From: Ascaris suum
Lineage: Eukaryota; Nematoda; Chromadorea; Rhabditida; Ascarididae
Length of the DNA stretch: 64,000 nucleotides
Direction: 5' to 3'
Assembly: GCA_013433145.1 (NCBI GenBank)
Contig: CM024191.1
Span: forward strand, 1,752,501-1,816,500
Shown: positions 40,083 to 52,000 of the stretch, piece after piece
How the letters are laid out: each line of letters starts with the position of its first letter
Position numbering within the stretch: position 1 is the first letter of the stretch
Notes under the pieces: generated by a model
What the model was told of the DNA's origin: nothing
The model's input: only the letters and a program-made list of their open reading frames with translations
The model's database searches: none
Made by a program: the position numbers and the translations under genes

Positions 40083-40579
40083 CTTTTGAGTTTTTCTCCT
40101 CTTGTTTCCCTCAAATGATGTGCAATCGAGATAGCGAACAAATGCCAAAATGAATCTACATAAAGAAATAGCTTAAGAAACGTTAGCAAAGTTTCCATGA
40201 CCATACGTCCGTTTCAAAGTATAGAAAATAAGGAGAACAATATACTGTAAACTTTGAGAGAATTACAAAACGAAGAGGGGCAATAAGCACAAACCGGTAA
40301 TCGACGTCTGCAAAACGATGAGGCCGACACTTTGCTGGCTCGTTCGAGAGAGTCCTCACTTGGTATTAAGCCTATTGCGTACAACTTTTCCAATAATCTC
40401 CGTGAGAATTTCGTACGCATTGGATCACCGATACGCAATTCTTTGATTTTCACTGCCAGTTCTCGAATCTAAATCCCCCTCAGACTTCTTTCACCGCAAC
40501 TGAAGGTAGATACAAGAAAAAAAAAAACTACCGAGGTGATGAAAAGATGGAACAGCAGCAAACCTGGCAAAGGTCTCCC

Positions 40580-40658
<79 letters not shown>

Positions 40659-41037
40659 AACGATGTACTATCATTTATCACATCACACAGCACACACCTA
40701 AGCACAGCCGATATTACGTATATTGCAATTTCTGACAAGCACCACATCATTCCGAAAAAATGTCGAAAAATGGATAATGCGAAGAACGTCGTCTGCTACC
40801 CTCAGTCATAGATTTTAAAAGCAATTCATTTTAAAACAATCCATAACAGACCAAAGACGAATAAGATTATAAACTTACACTCGCAGCAAGTGTGTTGTAC
40901 AATGAATAATGTTGCCGATTCTTGATGTGGTAGCGCCTCAATATTTTCGCCTCATGAAGATTGTTATCGATACTCCACGAGATGAAGTCAACTTTTTTCA
41001 ACAATTTCTTCTCATGAAATTTCAACTTCCTCACCAT
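39253..41037 (-). CDS. imp3: U3 small nucleolar ribonucleoprotein IMP3
   Basis: IMP3 is the S4-domain protein of the U3 snoRNP/SSU processome. It helps pair U3 with pre-rRNA for 18S rRNA maturation in the nucleolus. Three exons, all phase 0: 41037-40879 (donor AGT|GTAAGT), 40468-40295 (after ATTTAG, donor CCG|GTTTGT) and 39465-39253 (after ATTTAG, stop TAG). The product is 181 residues; human IMP3 has 184. Near-identical blocks: [13 protein letters not shown] at the start, [28 protein letters not shown] with [10 protein letters not shown], and YNNERDDF at the end. The S4 RNA-binding fold covers roughly residues 107-165. I chose MVRKLKF because the family starts there; an in-frame ATG 16 codons upstream (41085) is also possible. 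Confidence 0.96.
40000..40079. repeat. (AT)n microsatellite in an imp3 intron
   Basis: About 80 bp of AT dinucleotides in the second imp3 intron (40294-39466). Confidence 0.96.
40583..40655. repeat. (AT)n microsatellite in an imp3 intron
   Basis: About 73 bp of AT dinucleotides in the first imp3 intron (40878-40469). Both introns of this small gene carry an AT array. Confidence 0.96.
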
Positions 41038-41061
41038 TCTTGATAAACGATACGGCGAAAA

Positions 41062-41088
41062 ATCTGTAATCAACTTTTTCGTCATGCT
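41062..41088 (-). other. Candidate trans-splice acceptors ahead of imp3
   Basis: On the minus strand GTAATTTAG ends at 41087 and GATTACAG ends at 41064. Spliced-leader addition at the first would leave an ATG one base downstream, adding MTKKLITDFSPYRLSR in frame. At the second it would leave a 26-nt leader and start at MVRKLKF. Inference from splice-like sequence only. Confidence 0.4.
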
Positions 41089-41713
41089 AAATTACAGCAC
41101 ATTGTGATATGACTTTCCCGTTGAATTCATAAAACTTTCAAATATCGCGGTTCCAAATGTGTATAAGGCAATCACGCAAGCGTGAATGTAAATCTAATGA
41201 GGTACGCAATAAGAAGGCTATTTCGTTGAGGGAAGTACATCGTTTACACTGTACTCCCTGCAACTGACGAAAGTGGTGCATATAATTCAGAAAACATAAG
41301 ACTGGGAACAGAATGAAATGAAAATTAAAAATTTCATTGAAAATGATTCTGAGATTATAACCGACATTTTTGATCAATAAAGCAAATAGTTTGCATTAAA
41401 CAGCTTACAATTAAAGTGTGACGATCGCTAACAAAAGCTTCAACCGACTAAAGATTCAATCGGCGCATATTAATCACATATCTGTAAGCAGGAATATTCT
41501 AAGTGGCTCTAAGTATTTACCTAAACATAGGTCGAATTTAGTGAAGCTTCCGTGCCGGAAGGCTGTAAGAAAAACTCCTGCCGAAAGGTTTTACTGTAAA
41601 CCCTCCAGGGACTGCTTACAGAAAGCACAAATCTCGCCCATTAACATACAACATCAACAATCTTTTGCCTAATACTTAATTATTATGCACTTAAATAGAA
41701 AGTATTCAAATGA

Positions 41714-41732
41714 GGGGGAGGGGGGGGGGGGG
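41714..41732 (+). repeat. G-run in a polypurine tract
   Basis: GAGGGGGAG followed by 12 or more G. A C-run lies on the same strand at about 41802-41813, so the two could pair. Confidence 0.8.
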
Positions 41733-42972
41733 AACATGGGCGAGACCACACTAGTAGTCGCAGCCAGCCACATTTGCCTCTCCCCGCCTCTTCCGTCCTT
41801 ACCCCCCCCCCCCTTGCCCCCTCCCACCATACTACTTGAACAGCCATCTGAGTTATATAATATAACAGACTTTGTCCCACGAATGAAGAGAAGATACGAT
41901 CCTGGGTAAGAACTGAAAAGCAGCTAAATAAAAGGAAAGAACACAGCAACGCTGAACATAACATCACCATGTGCAAGCGTAAAGAAAAGAATGGCATGTC
42001 TTCGACGGAAACAGTTCTAGGCAGCAGAACATTGGAAGTGAGATGAGGAGAAGACGCTTACGAACACAGGCGCTCCCTTCCTCTCATCCTTTCTGAATAT
42101 GCACCTCTCCAGAAAGATGCGAAAAATAAAAGCCTCGAAACTCGTGCCCAAACAAATATGAAATTTCGTCCACTCAAAACACTCCTCTTTGTCACATTAT
42201 TCCGTGCCATGAATGCGAACGGGCGCACAATTCGAATGAAGCAAGCATCAGGAATACTTCCTAAGCTAGTAAGATGTGGCGCTAACAGCTAGAAGCACTG
42301 CTGTAAAGATGGCACCAAGTATTTATGCACACACCGCAAATCAAGCGAAGCGATCCACCTACTTGCCACATTTTACCCAATCTGAGAACATGAAGACCGC
42401 GTTCCCAGTTGATGGGACGAAGGCAGACGACGACAAGTATATTAGGTCACAATGGGTACAACATGCTGCAACGTATTTTCAAAAGTGCTGGTAAAAAAAG
42501 GCGCAAAAAATAAACTACGCTGTTCGCTTCCCTCTCTCTTCTCCGAATATATCGCAAACGTCTGCAGAAGATCCCCCCCCCCCCCCCCAAACCAGAATGT
42601 TACGTGACGGTGAGATGTCGATTCCCCTACAACGAGTTATGGGAACCGAGAGGGGCGATTATTCCAAGTGACTAGGCATCTCTGGCCTTCTTTCCCGTGA
42701 TTTCGTCTGATTCTTCCATCCTACACATTGTTTCAAAAACAAACCAGTGGTATCAGTCCATTCTTTAAGGTAGCATTTGGTATTGCGGTTGGTGATGGTC
42801 GACCAAGTTTCTGGCTCGCGACATTATGTTTAACCCCTAATAGGGAAGTCAACGAAAAGGTTTGTATGCTCCGAAAGGTTCGCGAACAAACAGCGAGAAC
42901 TAGTCCAGGTCCTTTTGAAAACAAGGCTTCTATAACTGCTGCCCGATGTCTACTGTGCTATTATTCGTTCTC

Positions 42973-43260
42973 CTCTGTCTGTCGCAGTCGCACCTGAGCC
43001 GATGTGCCGTGTTCCCGATCCATCGACAATCTGTCTTCACTGTCTATGGGCGTTGACCAGTCCACAGCCACCGCTGGAGCCGACGATCATGTCCACTGGA
43101 TTTCCGTCCGCGACCAACTTTGGCTGCGTGCTGATCGAGGTGATTGAGCCTCCGTGCATCAACGACCACTTTTTGCCTCTCCCAGTCAACCAACATCGTG
43201 TAATCTTGAGGCGGCTCGTCTTCTAGCATCAACATCGTATTCCAGCGTGCACAGAATCCT
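42973..43260 (-). pseudogene. Possible gamma-glutamyltranspeptidase-like fragment
   Basis: One minus-strand frame of this GC-rich segment reads GGSITSISTQPKLVADGNPV followed by DMIVGSSGG. This recalls the GGT small-subunit segment, in which an SSMSP block is followed by V..DG..V.MVVG.SGG. The frame stops at a TGA just after NAHRQ, the upstream NNEMDDF block expected in GGT is not seen, and the SGG-following residues do not fit. Two other frames are also open here (a 64-codon minus and a 75-codon plus frame), which lowers the weight of the match. It may be a decayed gene copy, a single exon of an unrecognised gene, or coincidence. Confidence 0.25.
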
Positions 43261-43612
43261 TATTTGCTCCTTGTCACTGCGTCATGAAGCACACTTCTGA
43301 TTCGATTAATGAAACTTTATTATGATATTTAGAAATTAAAAACACGCACATAAAAAACGCACAACCATCCGCCTACCCCAACAACGACAGTGCTCCACCA
43401 CCATAAACAAGACGCGCAGCATTAACATACAGTGACAGCCGGAAAGTACACGCGCACATACACAACAGCAAACATTGACGCCTCAAAAAGTGCAAAGCGG
43501 AAAAAAAGGAGCTGCTTCGTGTGCAGCGCAACTCTCGCACAAAGACGACTCCAACATCAGCAGTTAAAATAACGTTGCGCTAGGCTGTTATTATGGAACA
43601 ATAAAATCTACG

Positions 43613-43860
43613 CTAATGATACACAGCCGAACCTTTTGGCTGCATTTCTGTAGCCACCAGCTTGTTCGCGTAGTTGACGTCTGCGGCAACCTACGGCTAG
43701 TCGCTTCTTTGCACGGCATTTGGATATGCAACTTCGATATCTTCATGGGTAACATCTCTTATCGGTCGACGAGCAGCCTCTTTGTTTTCTTTGCATTTGG
43801 GCGCAGTTGCGACAACCTCACTCTGTGGAACATGAGTTGTGCGAAGCGAATCTAGCCCCG
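43613..43860 (-). pseudogene. Coding-like minus-strand frame with two internal stops
   Basis: One minus frame reads SEVVATAPKCKENKEAARRP, then DVTHEDIEVAYPNAVQRSD, meets TAG and a second TAG two codons later, and continues in the same frame as VAADVNYANKLVATEMQPKG to a final stop. The composition is that of a soluble tail, but no family is recognised. The two stops suggest a decayed exon; a chance frame is equally possible. A 79-codon plus-strand frame covers the same bases. Confidence 0.2.
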
Positions 43861-44833
43861 ATCAAGACACGAAATGTGTTGTGGCTATGAGGCGAACTCG
43901 GGAATTTGCAAACAACCGCAAACCGTAAATTTCATGTCATAAACGATCCGCTTTTCTTGAATGTGATCAGGTCTCTAAACGCCTCCTTGAGGCTTTTTTT
44001 TTCAAAGAGGAAAATAAAAAGAAATAGATTCCATAAATTAAGGCTCAAAAACTCTAAGTGCCCAACCGTTCCTTAATAATCAATAGTTTGTGATGAACGA
44101 TTATTTGGCCGAATAACAAAGGTCGGATAGCCTTTAATGTTTACCTTTCAAGGATGATTTGTTTAGCCCCCTTTATTAACTCGCCCTCAATGAATTTCCT
44201 TCCAACACTCATATATATAAGTTTTGTGGAAAATAATAAGCGAGTTTGAAGCAAACAAAGTATCCAGCTGAAAAAACAAAGTGATTTCTTTGGCAGGAAA
44301 AAAAGGGCGAACGTAAACTTATTCGTTAAAAAATTGATTTATTCGACTATAAATGGCAAATTGCGCTTATACGATTAGTATTGTGAAGTGCTTTTAGGCG
44401 TTTTTTTTGGGGGAAGTTTTATTTCAAAATGTTCTCCCGCATTTGTGCGTCCACCTAACTATCGAATAATTCCAACTCGCAAGTAATAAAAGGTAGCACA
44501 ATAAAATTTTGCCAGGTGTGTATTTCGGGTAATCTCCTCGTTTCAACAGTCAACGTCTGGATTAATTATTCTTGCTTAAATTGCTATGAAATTTGCAAAA
44601 AAAATTGATTAGTTCGGTTCTGTTACATGGAAAAAATTCACCACATATCTGATCAACGGGTCTTATCAGTATCAATGCAAATTGCACTTCATTCATCGCT
44701 GCTAATTACTATTTCTTAAAACACAGTGTAATCTATATGTTGCATATAGCATCGGCTTTTTTAACTCTTCAAGCGTCCATAAATAAAAAAATTCAACAAC
44801 ACATTTTACGGTGTCCACTGTGGTAAATTCTCG

Positions 44834-44835
44834 TT

Positions 44836-44894
<59 letters not shown>

Positions 44895-44905
44895 TTTGTT
44901 TATTT
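44834..44905. repeat. (TTTA)n microsatellite
   Basis: About 17 copies of TTTA/TATT, 72 bp, with one G interruption near the end. Confidence 0.95.
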
Positions 44906-45309
44906 GGAGTAAGTCATGACGTTTTATATTGCATAAGAGGTTCAGTGATCATATTATTAACGCCACTATTTATTACTCAATAATAAATATTACTATCATT
45001 ACGTTAATAATGTTTATTGCCGTCATTAACGACAATAAGTGAATTATAACGTCACTCGTTTTGTACTACTTTAGGAAATGCGGAAATATATCATCATTAA
45101 TATTTATTGTTATTTAAATGTTCACTGTTTGGAGATGATCTTACAGACGCAACAATATCCTTGGCAGAAAACGAATTTAAGTGCGTTTTATTAAAGTTGG
45201 AGTGATCCTAACGCCTCTTGTTTGACGTGTAGGCAGTCGACACGTCTTGGAAAAGCATAGCAGGAATTTATACTTCAGAAATCAGGTATCAGTGAGATGT
45301 ACGCTTGAT

Positions 45310-45650
45310 TATTCCCTCCTGCTTTTCTGATGCGAAGACGGTGACTGACTGCCTGGAATGTGAGGGATGGTGGTGGTGAATTACCTCAACCCTCCTTCGC
45401 CAGTCTCCAACTAAAGCGCTAAACTCTCTGCCGGAATGCGAAAGACCCTGCAAGCATATTTTAAATCACTTTTCGTGCACGGGAGCTGGGCTACGCAGGG
45501 CAGCGTCCTCCCCTCCTCCCTCACCCCCCCCCGTCCCAGTTCAGCTGGCCCTAGGCTGTCGCAATGGCCTACGCCTGAGCGGCCTGGAGGCCATGCCGAC
45601 CAAGATCATAATTGCGAGAAATCAGAAGAGCTGTAGTAGGCAAAGACTAC
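45310..45650. repeat. GC-rich island, possible short interspersed repeat
   Basis: This segment is clearly GC-richer than its AT-rich neighbours, with sharp edges. It contains TAGCGCTTTAGTTGGAGACT (minus strand), which loosely resembles a pol III A box, and a GGTTGAGGTAATTCACC segment that is only a poor B box. No open frame has family support. A SINE-like repeat is a guess that needs copy-number evidence. Confidence 0.3.
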
Positions 45651-46055
45651 TTGAGATACAGCCAGGACCGTTCAATGAACTTACCACTGAATGACTTGCA
45701 ACGCAAATACATTTATTTGCTTCACTTTTTCTGTTCTTCTGAATTTATATAAAATCAGGAAGTGATCTCTTTTGACTCCCACACGTCTCTGAGGTATTGT
45801 CTTTTCATACTCCTGAGTCTCCTAAAATCTCCATCCGCATTTTTCTGCTAATTGCTGATCCAACAAAACTCCTTTCGGTGCACATATTTAAAAAAGAACT
45901 TATTCGAAAAGGACCATTATTTCTCTGGTAATGTCCAAGTTCAAGCAAACTGCTGTAATTAAGCACATAAGAGGGTTATATGTTATGTGCCATTGAAGCC
46001 GTTTATGAACGATAGAGCAATCTGTTATATATTATGTACAACTAATAATTGAGTA

Positions 46056-49000
46056 TCAGCAATGACCACAGGAGTAAGCGCACTGTTCACGCATGAAAAT
46101 AGGCACTGTACGGCACAACGACTCATTTTCTTGGATCCATCTTTTGCACGCATGTCGTAGATCGTAACATGAGCCCGCACTACCATCGCCAAATTGATAC
46201 TGTTTGCTGCCTGAAAGTTGTATGAGTGTGTCGCTTTTCACCACTCAAGTCGCATTCTACCCGCTAGTCGTGAGGTTCGTTTGTTGATGCGTTCAATAAC
46301 TGCATCGGCCACTACGCGTACACCTGCCCATGTCTCGGAAGCGGTTGGAATTAGCTGATGCTCGTCCAGGATGAATCCATCCCAATCTGTAATTATTCGG
46401 AACTCTGAGTGAAGAAGACATGGAAAATTTTTATCACAAGTAGAAAAAGCGCTTTTTCGAAGGGTGATCAGTCGACTGCTTCTTCGATTAGGCTATCAAA
46501 TAAGCATTAGGTTTCAACGGAACATTCAATGAACAACATTTACTTTGATCCTCAAAGTATACTCGTACACGTTATTAATGAGATGAAGCAGTATAAGCGA
46601 TTTTAAGCATTCAAATTAAAATACCTATTTATATGACACATTATAGCGTCTATGAAAGCAGAATACTTGATTGATTTCGACATGCAACTTCCTCATCTTA
46701 TATTTCTTGACGTTTGTTCTCTTCTCGTCGATGCGCTCAACATTAGACACATAAAATCGAAATGAAACGTACAAAAAAAAAACTGGAGCATAAAATATGA
46801 ATGTATAAGCGTAACAGATTGTATCATCTTACCTGTAATCTCGTTTAGGTACTTCACTCTTATCGGACTAAACACATACAAAGAAATAATAAGTGCTTCA
46901 CAAAAGCCAATTTAAAAAAATCAGTTACACCTGTTCAATTATCGCCAACAAGCAGCTGCATAATAATTTGACATTAGACGGAGATTTCTTTTTTTTTTTT
47001 TTGAATTTTTCATAGCAAAACGAATAAATGTTTGAAGATTTTTTAGAAGGTTTTTTTTTTCGCATATTTCAAATAGTTCATTGAAGCGAACGTTCAAAAA
47101 TGGTTCCGGTTGAAAAAAAAAAACGTACCCTTTGAAGGATATGAAAAAATATGAAATCGGATGTATTTATTTTACGGCTAAGAGAATATCGTTTATTCGT
47201 TTTTCCTGTTTCTAGTAAATGATGCAAGTAAATACACAACTTCGACCGTGATAAGGTTTTTGAAGCATGAAATTAAGTGCGAACTGCTCTTCCGGTAGAG
47301 ATGTAACCTGATGCATGACCTTAAGAAAGTATGCAGACAAACCGGTGGCGATGGACCGCAAGAAAAGCCGCGCAAAAATATTCATGAAAAAACTTCGTAT
47401 AGGAACGATAAAAATTTCTTGAGAAATCTAGAACCTAGCGAATTTCTGCTCAGAACTATATAATAGACGCCGGTCCCCCTGTCGGCTTTCTCATCGACAT
47501 TTTTTTAAAAGAGGCATAGCATAGCGTCTTGAGAATATAAAGGTTCTACTTCGTTCTACTTGAATAAAATTTTCATGCCCCAAAGTACTCAAAACTCCTG
47601 ATCAGTCTGATGACTTTTTCATAGGAGCGATTATGGTGGATAAAAGTCAGCGATCTGAAAGTTCTGATATAGAACCAGACTTCGTTCATCGGGCCTTAGC
47701 TCGAGTAGATAGACGTATTTGATAGCGGCCGTTTGTTTAGCCCAATCCTCAGAACCACCAGAAGCCGGATCTGCAATGAGAGAAACATTCAACGAGACAT
47801 TCTAATGAGTTCGTTTTGCTTCAATACTTCCAATAAACCTAGAAAAAAGGGAATTACATTTCACAAAGGAAAACGTCTCAAAATGAAAACGAACGCTGCA
47901 AGAACACACAATAAAACGCAAAAAAAGAACTCACAAAGTGTATCAGCTCCGCTACCAACGACGTACTTTGTTCCATATAATTTGCTGAGTGCATTTGTCG
48001 CTTTTTTCCCAACATCGTACTGAAATTTATGAAATATTTCGCATTTTCTTCATTTTTTTTTTTTTTGATAAAATTAGCGATAGAACATGAGAGAAATCCT
48101 ATTGTAGCATAAAACTACCATCATTTCAGTCAGTAGACGGAAGTTGAATGATAGAAGAAGAGATATGTGTAGAAAATCTGTGCACGTAGACTAATCAAAT
48201 CGATAAAACTTCAAGTACAGTATGAAATTTCCTTTCTTCTTTCACGTTATTCGTCTACTAGATATTACTGAAGAAATCCATCGAAGCTCTTCAACCTGAG
48301 CGTAGAATCAAAAGTAAAAATATTCAAAAGCGTTACAATTAGTCGGGCCATTAACGCAGGAGAGGCCAGGTTTATTATCTCCAACCTTTACCACCTAAGA
48401 GAGACAATTTGAGGTATGCATAAGTGAGGATTGGAGAATATTATTGCAATATTGGAACTGAGGATTATTTGTATACTATCGACACCATTCGATAATCACT
48501 GTTCAGCATAATAAATTTATTTGTCATTTAGTTTCCTTGTGGCAATTAAAAAAAAAAAAGAAATTCATTCGTTTCTGAAGTAAGACAATCAAGAGTGATT
48601 GTGTGAAGTGCATCGACGGAAATTTTCAAGGAACAGAGTGGAACTGACGAGATCCTGAATGTCACCGGGATATGTGTCTCTGCGATGTCCGTATGGATGG
48701 ATCCATATTTGGGAGTAGGTGTGCAATGTTATAAAGCCATCGATGCGACCACGATAACGATTCGATAGGATCGCGTCCCTCACCGCACTGAACATCTCAA
48801 CACTTCGTTTCATGTAGTATCCTTAACACGCTACTAAGCTAAGTATTTTACAATGGTTTCATGATGTGAAAACATTTATGAGGAAAATCAATTTCTTTAT
48901 CTCAACCTTAGCAAAGATTATCTTTACGCGCAAACTATAGGAAATAAAAAATTTGCATTAGTTCGCAAATATGAAAATTGCTTTCTTTCTCTTTCTATCT

Positions 49001-52000
49001 CATCAGAAATAATTGACCGTAACGAGCACTTTTATATAGCATTATTCAAAAGCAACAAACATAACTGCGGTGTCCGATCAACCGGTTGTGAAACTTTGAT
49101 GGCATTTTATAACCGAATTAACAACTCGCGGAATTTAGATTTCTAATTAACAAGGCAATTGATCATAACCACTGATTAATGATTGCGCTAGCTGAGTTAT
49201 CACTTAAGAACATTTTCTATTCACAGGAACAAATTGATCACTTGAGACGTTTCGATTGTCCTTTTTAGCTGAAGTGAAAAGAGAAAGGCAGACTACCTTC
49301 ACACAAAAGAATCAAATGCGCCGTGCACTAATGAGCAATCCTTGCCCACAAATTCGTCCATGTGATTGGCGACTGAGCAAATCTTCGTACCTTTTGCAGG
49401 TAAAGCGCCTCCAGCATTTCCAGGTCGAATATTCTTCCCCCCGAAGTAGTGGATTAAGGACGGAGAAGGAGGCGGGGAGGGGAGGAGGGGAGGGAAAAGG
49501 CTTTCTAATTTGTTTTATAGCATTTTCATGGAAAAACTTTTTGGAATCAAAAGTTGCCTTTTTTTCTGTTCATGCTTTACTTATACTAATATTTTTAATT
49601 AATTGGGCTATTTGCGCTGGAGTTTGCTTGAAAAAGCCATGAAGGAGAAGATCTGTGCTCAAAGCCTTATATAAAAGAAGGTTGATGAGTTTGCAAAAAA
49701 TGGGGGAGGTAATTTTGCTCTTTTGCTACATTTTATGTAGACCAAATTTGTTACGATCAACGAAACCAAATATTCAAGTGAGCGATAAAAAGCGCATATG
49801 CAAAAGTCATCGCCTTGACTAATAAAAGATTAAAGTCTTTGCAGAAAGTCACAAGGAATATATCATTTGATACAACATTTGGGAAAATGAGGAGCAGCCT
49901 ATTGCGGACATAAAAAGTAAGCCTAACCGTGCTTCAGGCTCACTGAACGCTGTTTTGCCTTGATATATCTCCGAGCATGGATCATCGCTTGACCCGCTCT
50001 CTAAAATACACAAGTTCCAATACGTCATGATAGCAGAGGTGATGTTAACATTCCGCATCCTCGACGCATTCAGCTCTTTTCCGTTTGCCCTGAGGTTTTG
50101 AGCGTCTTCGCAGGAAATAATAACCTTTAGGCAGGACGTGCTCATAACATCAGAATCCTTAAATTGATACATCTTTCCATAATCCCCTCCCTTCCCATGC
50201 CCCTCTCCCCGACTCCTAATCAGCGATGTCGATAGTCATAAACATCACCTTAAGTGCGAATAATATAAAAATAAACTGAATAACAAAACTGTTGATGCAA
50301 CGATCACAGTGAAAAATGCCTGCAGATCCCAGCTCCAATTTAAGACGCATGTCCTCACAACTTGCTAACCTTCATTCCCAATAAAAGCAAACAATGTGTG
50401 TTTGAGGAGGGGGATGGCAAAGGGGAACGGGAAGAGAGAATTAGAGTGAAGGAGAATACTTCTTTCCACTCACAAAAACTCCTTTTAGCTCACTAAATTC
50501 AGTATGCTACGTGAAAGTGCAATATTTAAATAACATAGAATGCAATTGTAAATTAGAAATGCTTCCAATAGGAGGCCAATAAATTCGTATACACTTATTC
50601 ATTACAAATTTCGATATGAGTTTCGATATTTGTATATATTTGAAATCAAACAGAAATGACACCTATATTGTTTTAGCACATAAAGGCAACTAAAAACGTT
50701 GCAACTTTGTCTGGAGGGAGACAAAGGGGGTGGAAAAGGTAATCGAGGGTGAGAGTGATTTTATTGTCAATTTCAAGTCGTATAATTCGACGCTTCTCAT
50801 CAACACTCATTCATAAAGTAACGCTTTTTCAATGCCAAATGTGAACACGCACAAATGTACACATAAACAGATAACCTGAAACTGAGCACACGTCTTAAAT
50901 GTGATCAACGCAAACAATTTGATGTGGTTTATATGTGAAACTGGTTTCATAAGATGAGCAATTAATGACAGCAGTAATTTATACATATTTCTTATCGTCT
51001 CTACTCAATATGACCAACTAATCGATGCAAGAATACCTCAGCAGATGAAAAAGTGATGTTATTTCTTATTTCTTTTTTTTTTTTTTCAAAAGCAAATAAA
51101 GCGGGTTGCACTACCTGATTGAAATTTGATGAGCTTAAATGCATGCAATGAATGAAAATTCGTTAATCATATTAATGGCGATTTCTATTCGTCAACTGCT
51201 ACATGAAAAAAAAGAATCAAAACAATAGCTCACCTTTGAAATGAAAATCAAAATTTCTGTTGAGATCGACTCCACGGCAACATCTATTGCGTCCCCATTG
51301 ATCGCGATTGCATACTGATTCTGAACGGTTCTTCCGCCAAAGTCGAACCTTAAACGCATGATAGCTGCTGAAAGGAGCGACTGTTGTGTTTAGCAATTGC
51401 CCGAAATGATCAAAGAAGTTAGAGCATCAGCGTTGCTTCAAGCTTACATTATCACCTTGAGTTCAGAAGTTAGAGCTTTGGGATTGCTGCTGCTGAATGT
51501 GCTCTAGATGCAAAAATGCTATGTTTGGGCAGTACTCGACAGCATTCTATAAAACTACCAAACAGATATTTAGAATTATTTCCTGCAGTGTCCTACTTGT
51601 AAATCTTCCTCGGCAGTTCACTACATTAATTATTCAGGAAAATGAAAGTACTATTTATAAGAGTCCTATTACTATATGCAGATTTCTCTGAACGAAAATA
51701 AAAACGCTCGACATCAAGTGTCACACTCCAGTAGGCTTTCTCGATTATTTAAACATTTATCTATTAGACTAAAATAACCGCCAGATAAAAAGGCCCAGTG
51801 AAGCACTCAGAATGTACATTCGTAATAAAGGTAGGCAGAGGTTCTCACATTAGGATTCGTTGAAGAGCGTGTAAATTCATATCCGTCTGGATTGAGGCAA
51901 GGAACGATCACCCATGTGAGGTTATCCACGTAATTTGTTATAGTCGCGTCTCGGCCATACTTTGAGGTGAGCTGATGAATAAAATAAAGTGCTGTATGCG

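Larger units (their letters stand above)
41089..46055. other. Interval between imp3 and the carboxypeptidase gene
   Basis: Both flanking genes are on the minus strand. No complete gene is seen. It holds a coding-like but broken segment at 42961-43860, a (TTTA)n repeat at 44834, a GC-rich island at about 45310-45650, and C/G homopolymers (42573-42588). The rest is AT-rich sequence with short open frames. Confidence 0.55.

Noticed and set aside
41683..41997. 104-codon minus frame with poly-Pro and poly-Gly stretches
   Set aside because: It is driven by the G- and C-homopolymers at 41.7-41.8 kb.
51497..51691. Plus-strand frame of 64 codons near 51.6 kb
   Set aside because: It lies in an intron of the carboxypeptidase gene, on the opposite strand, with no splice context or motif.
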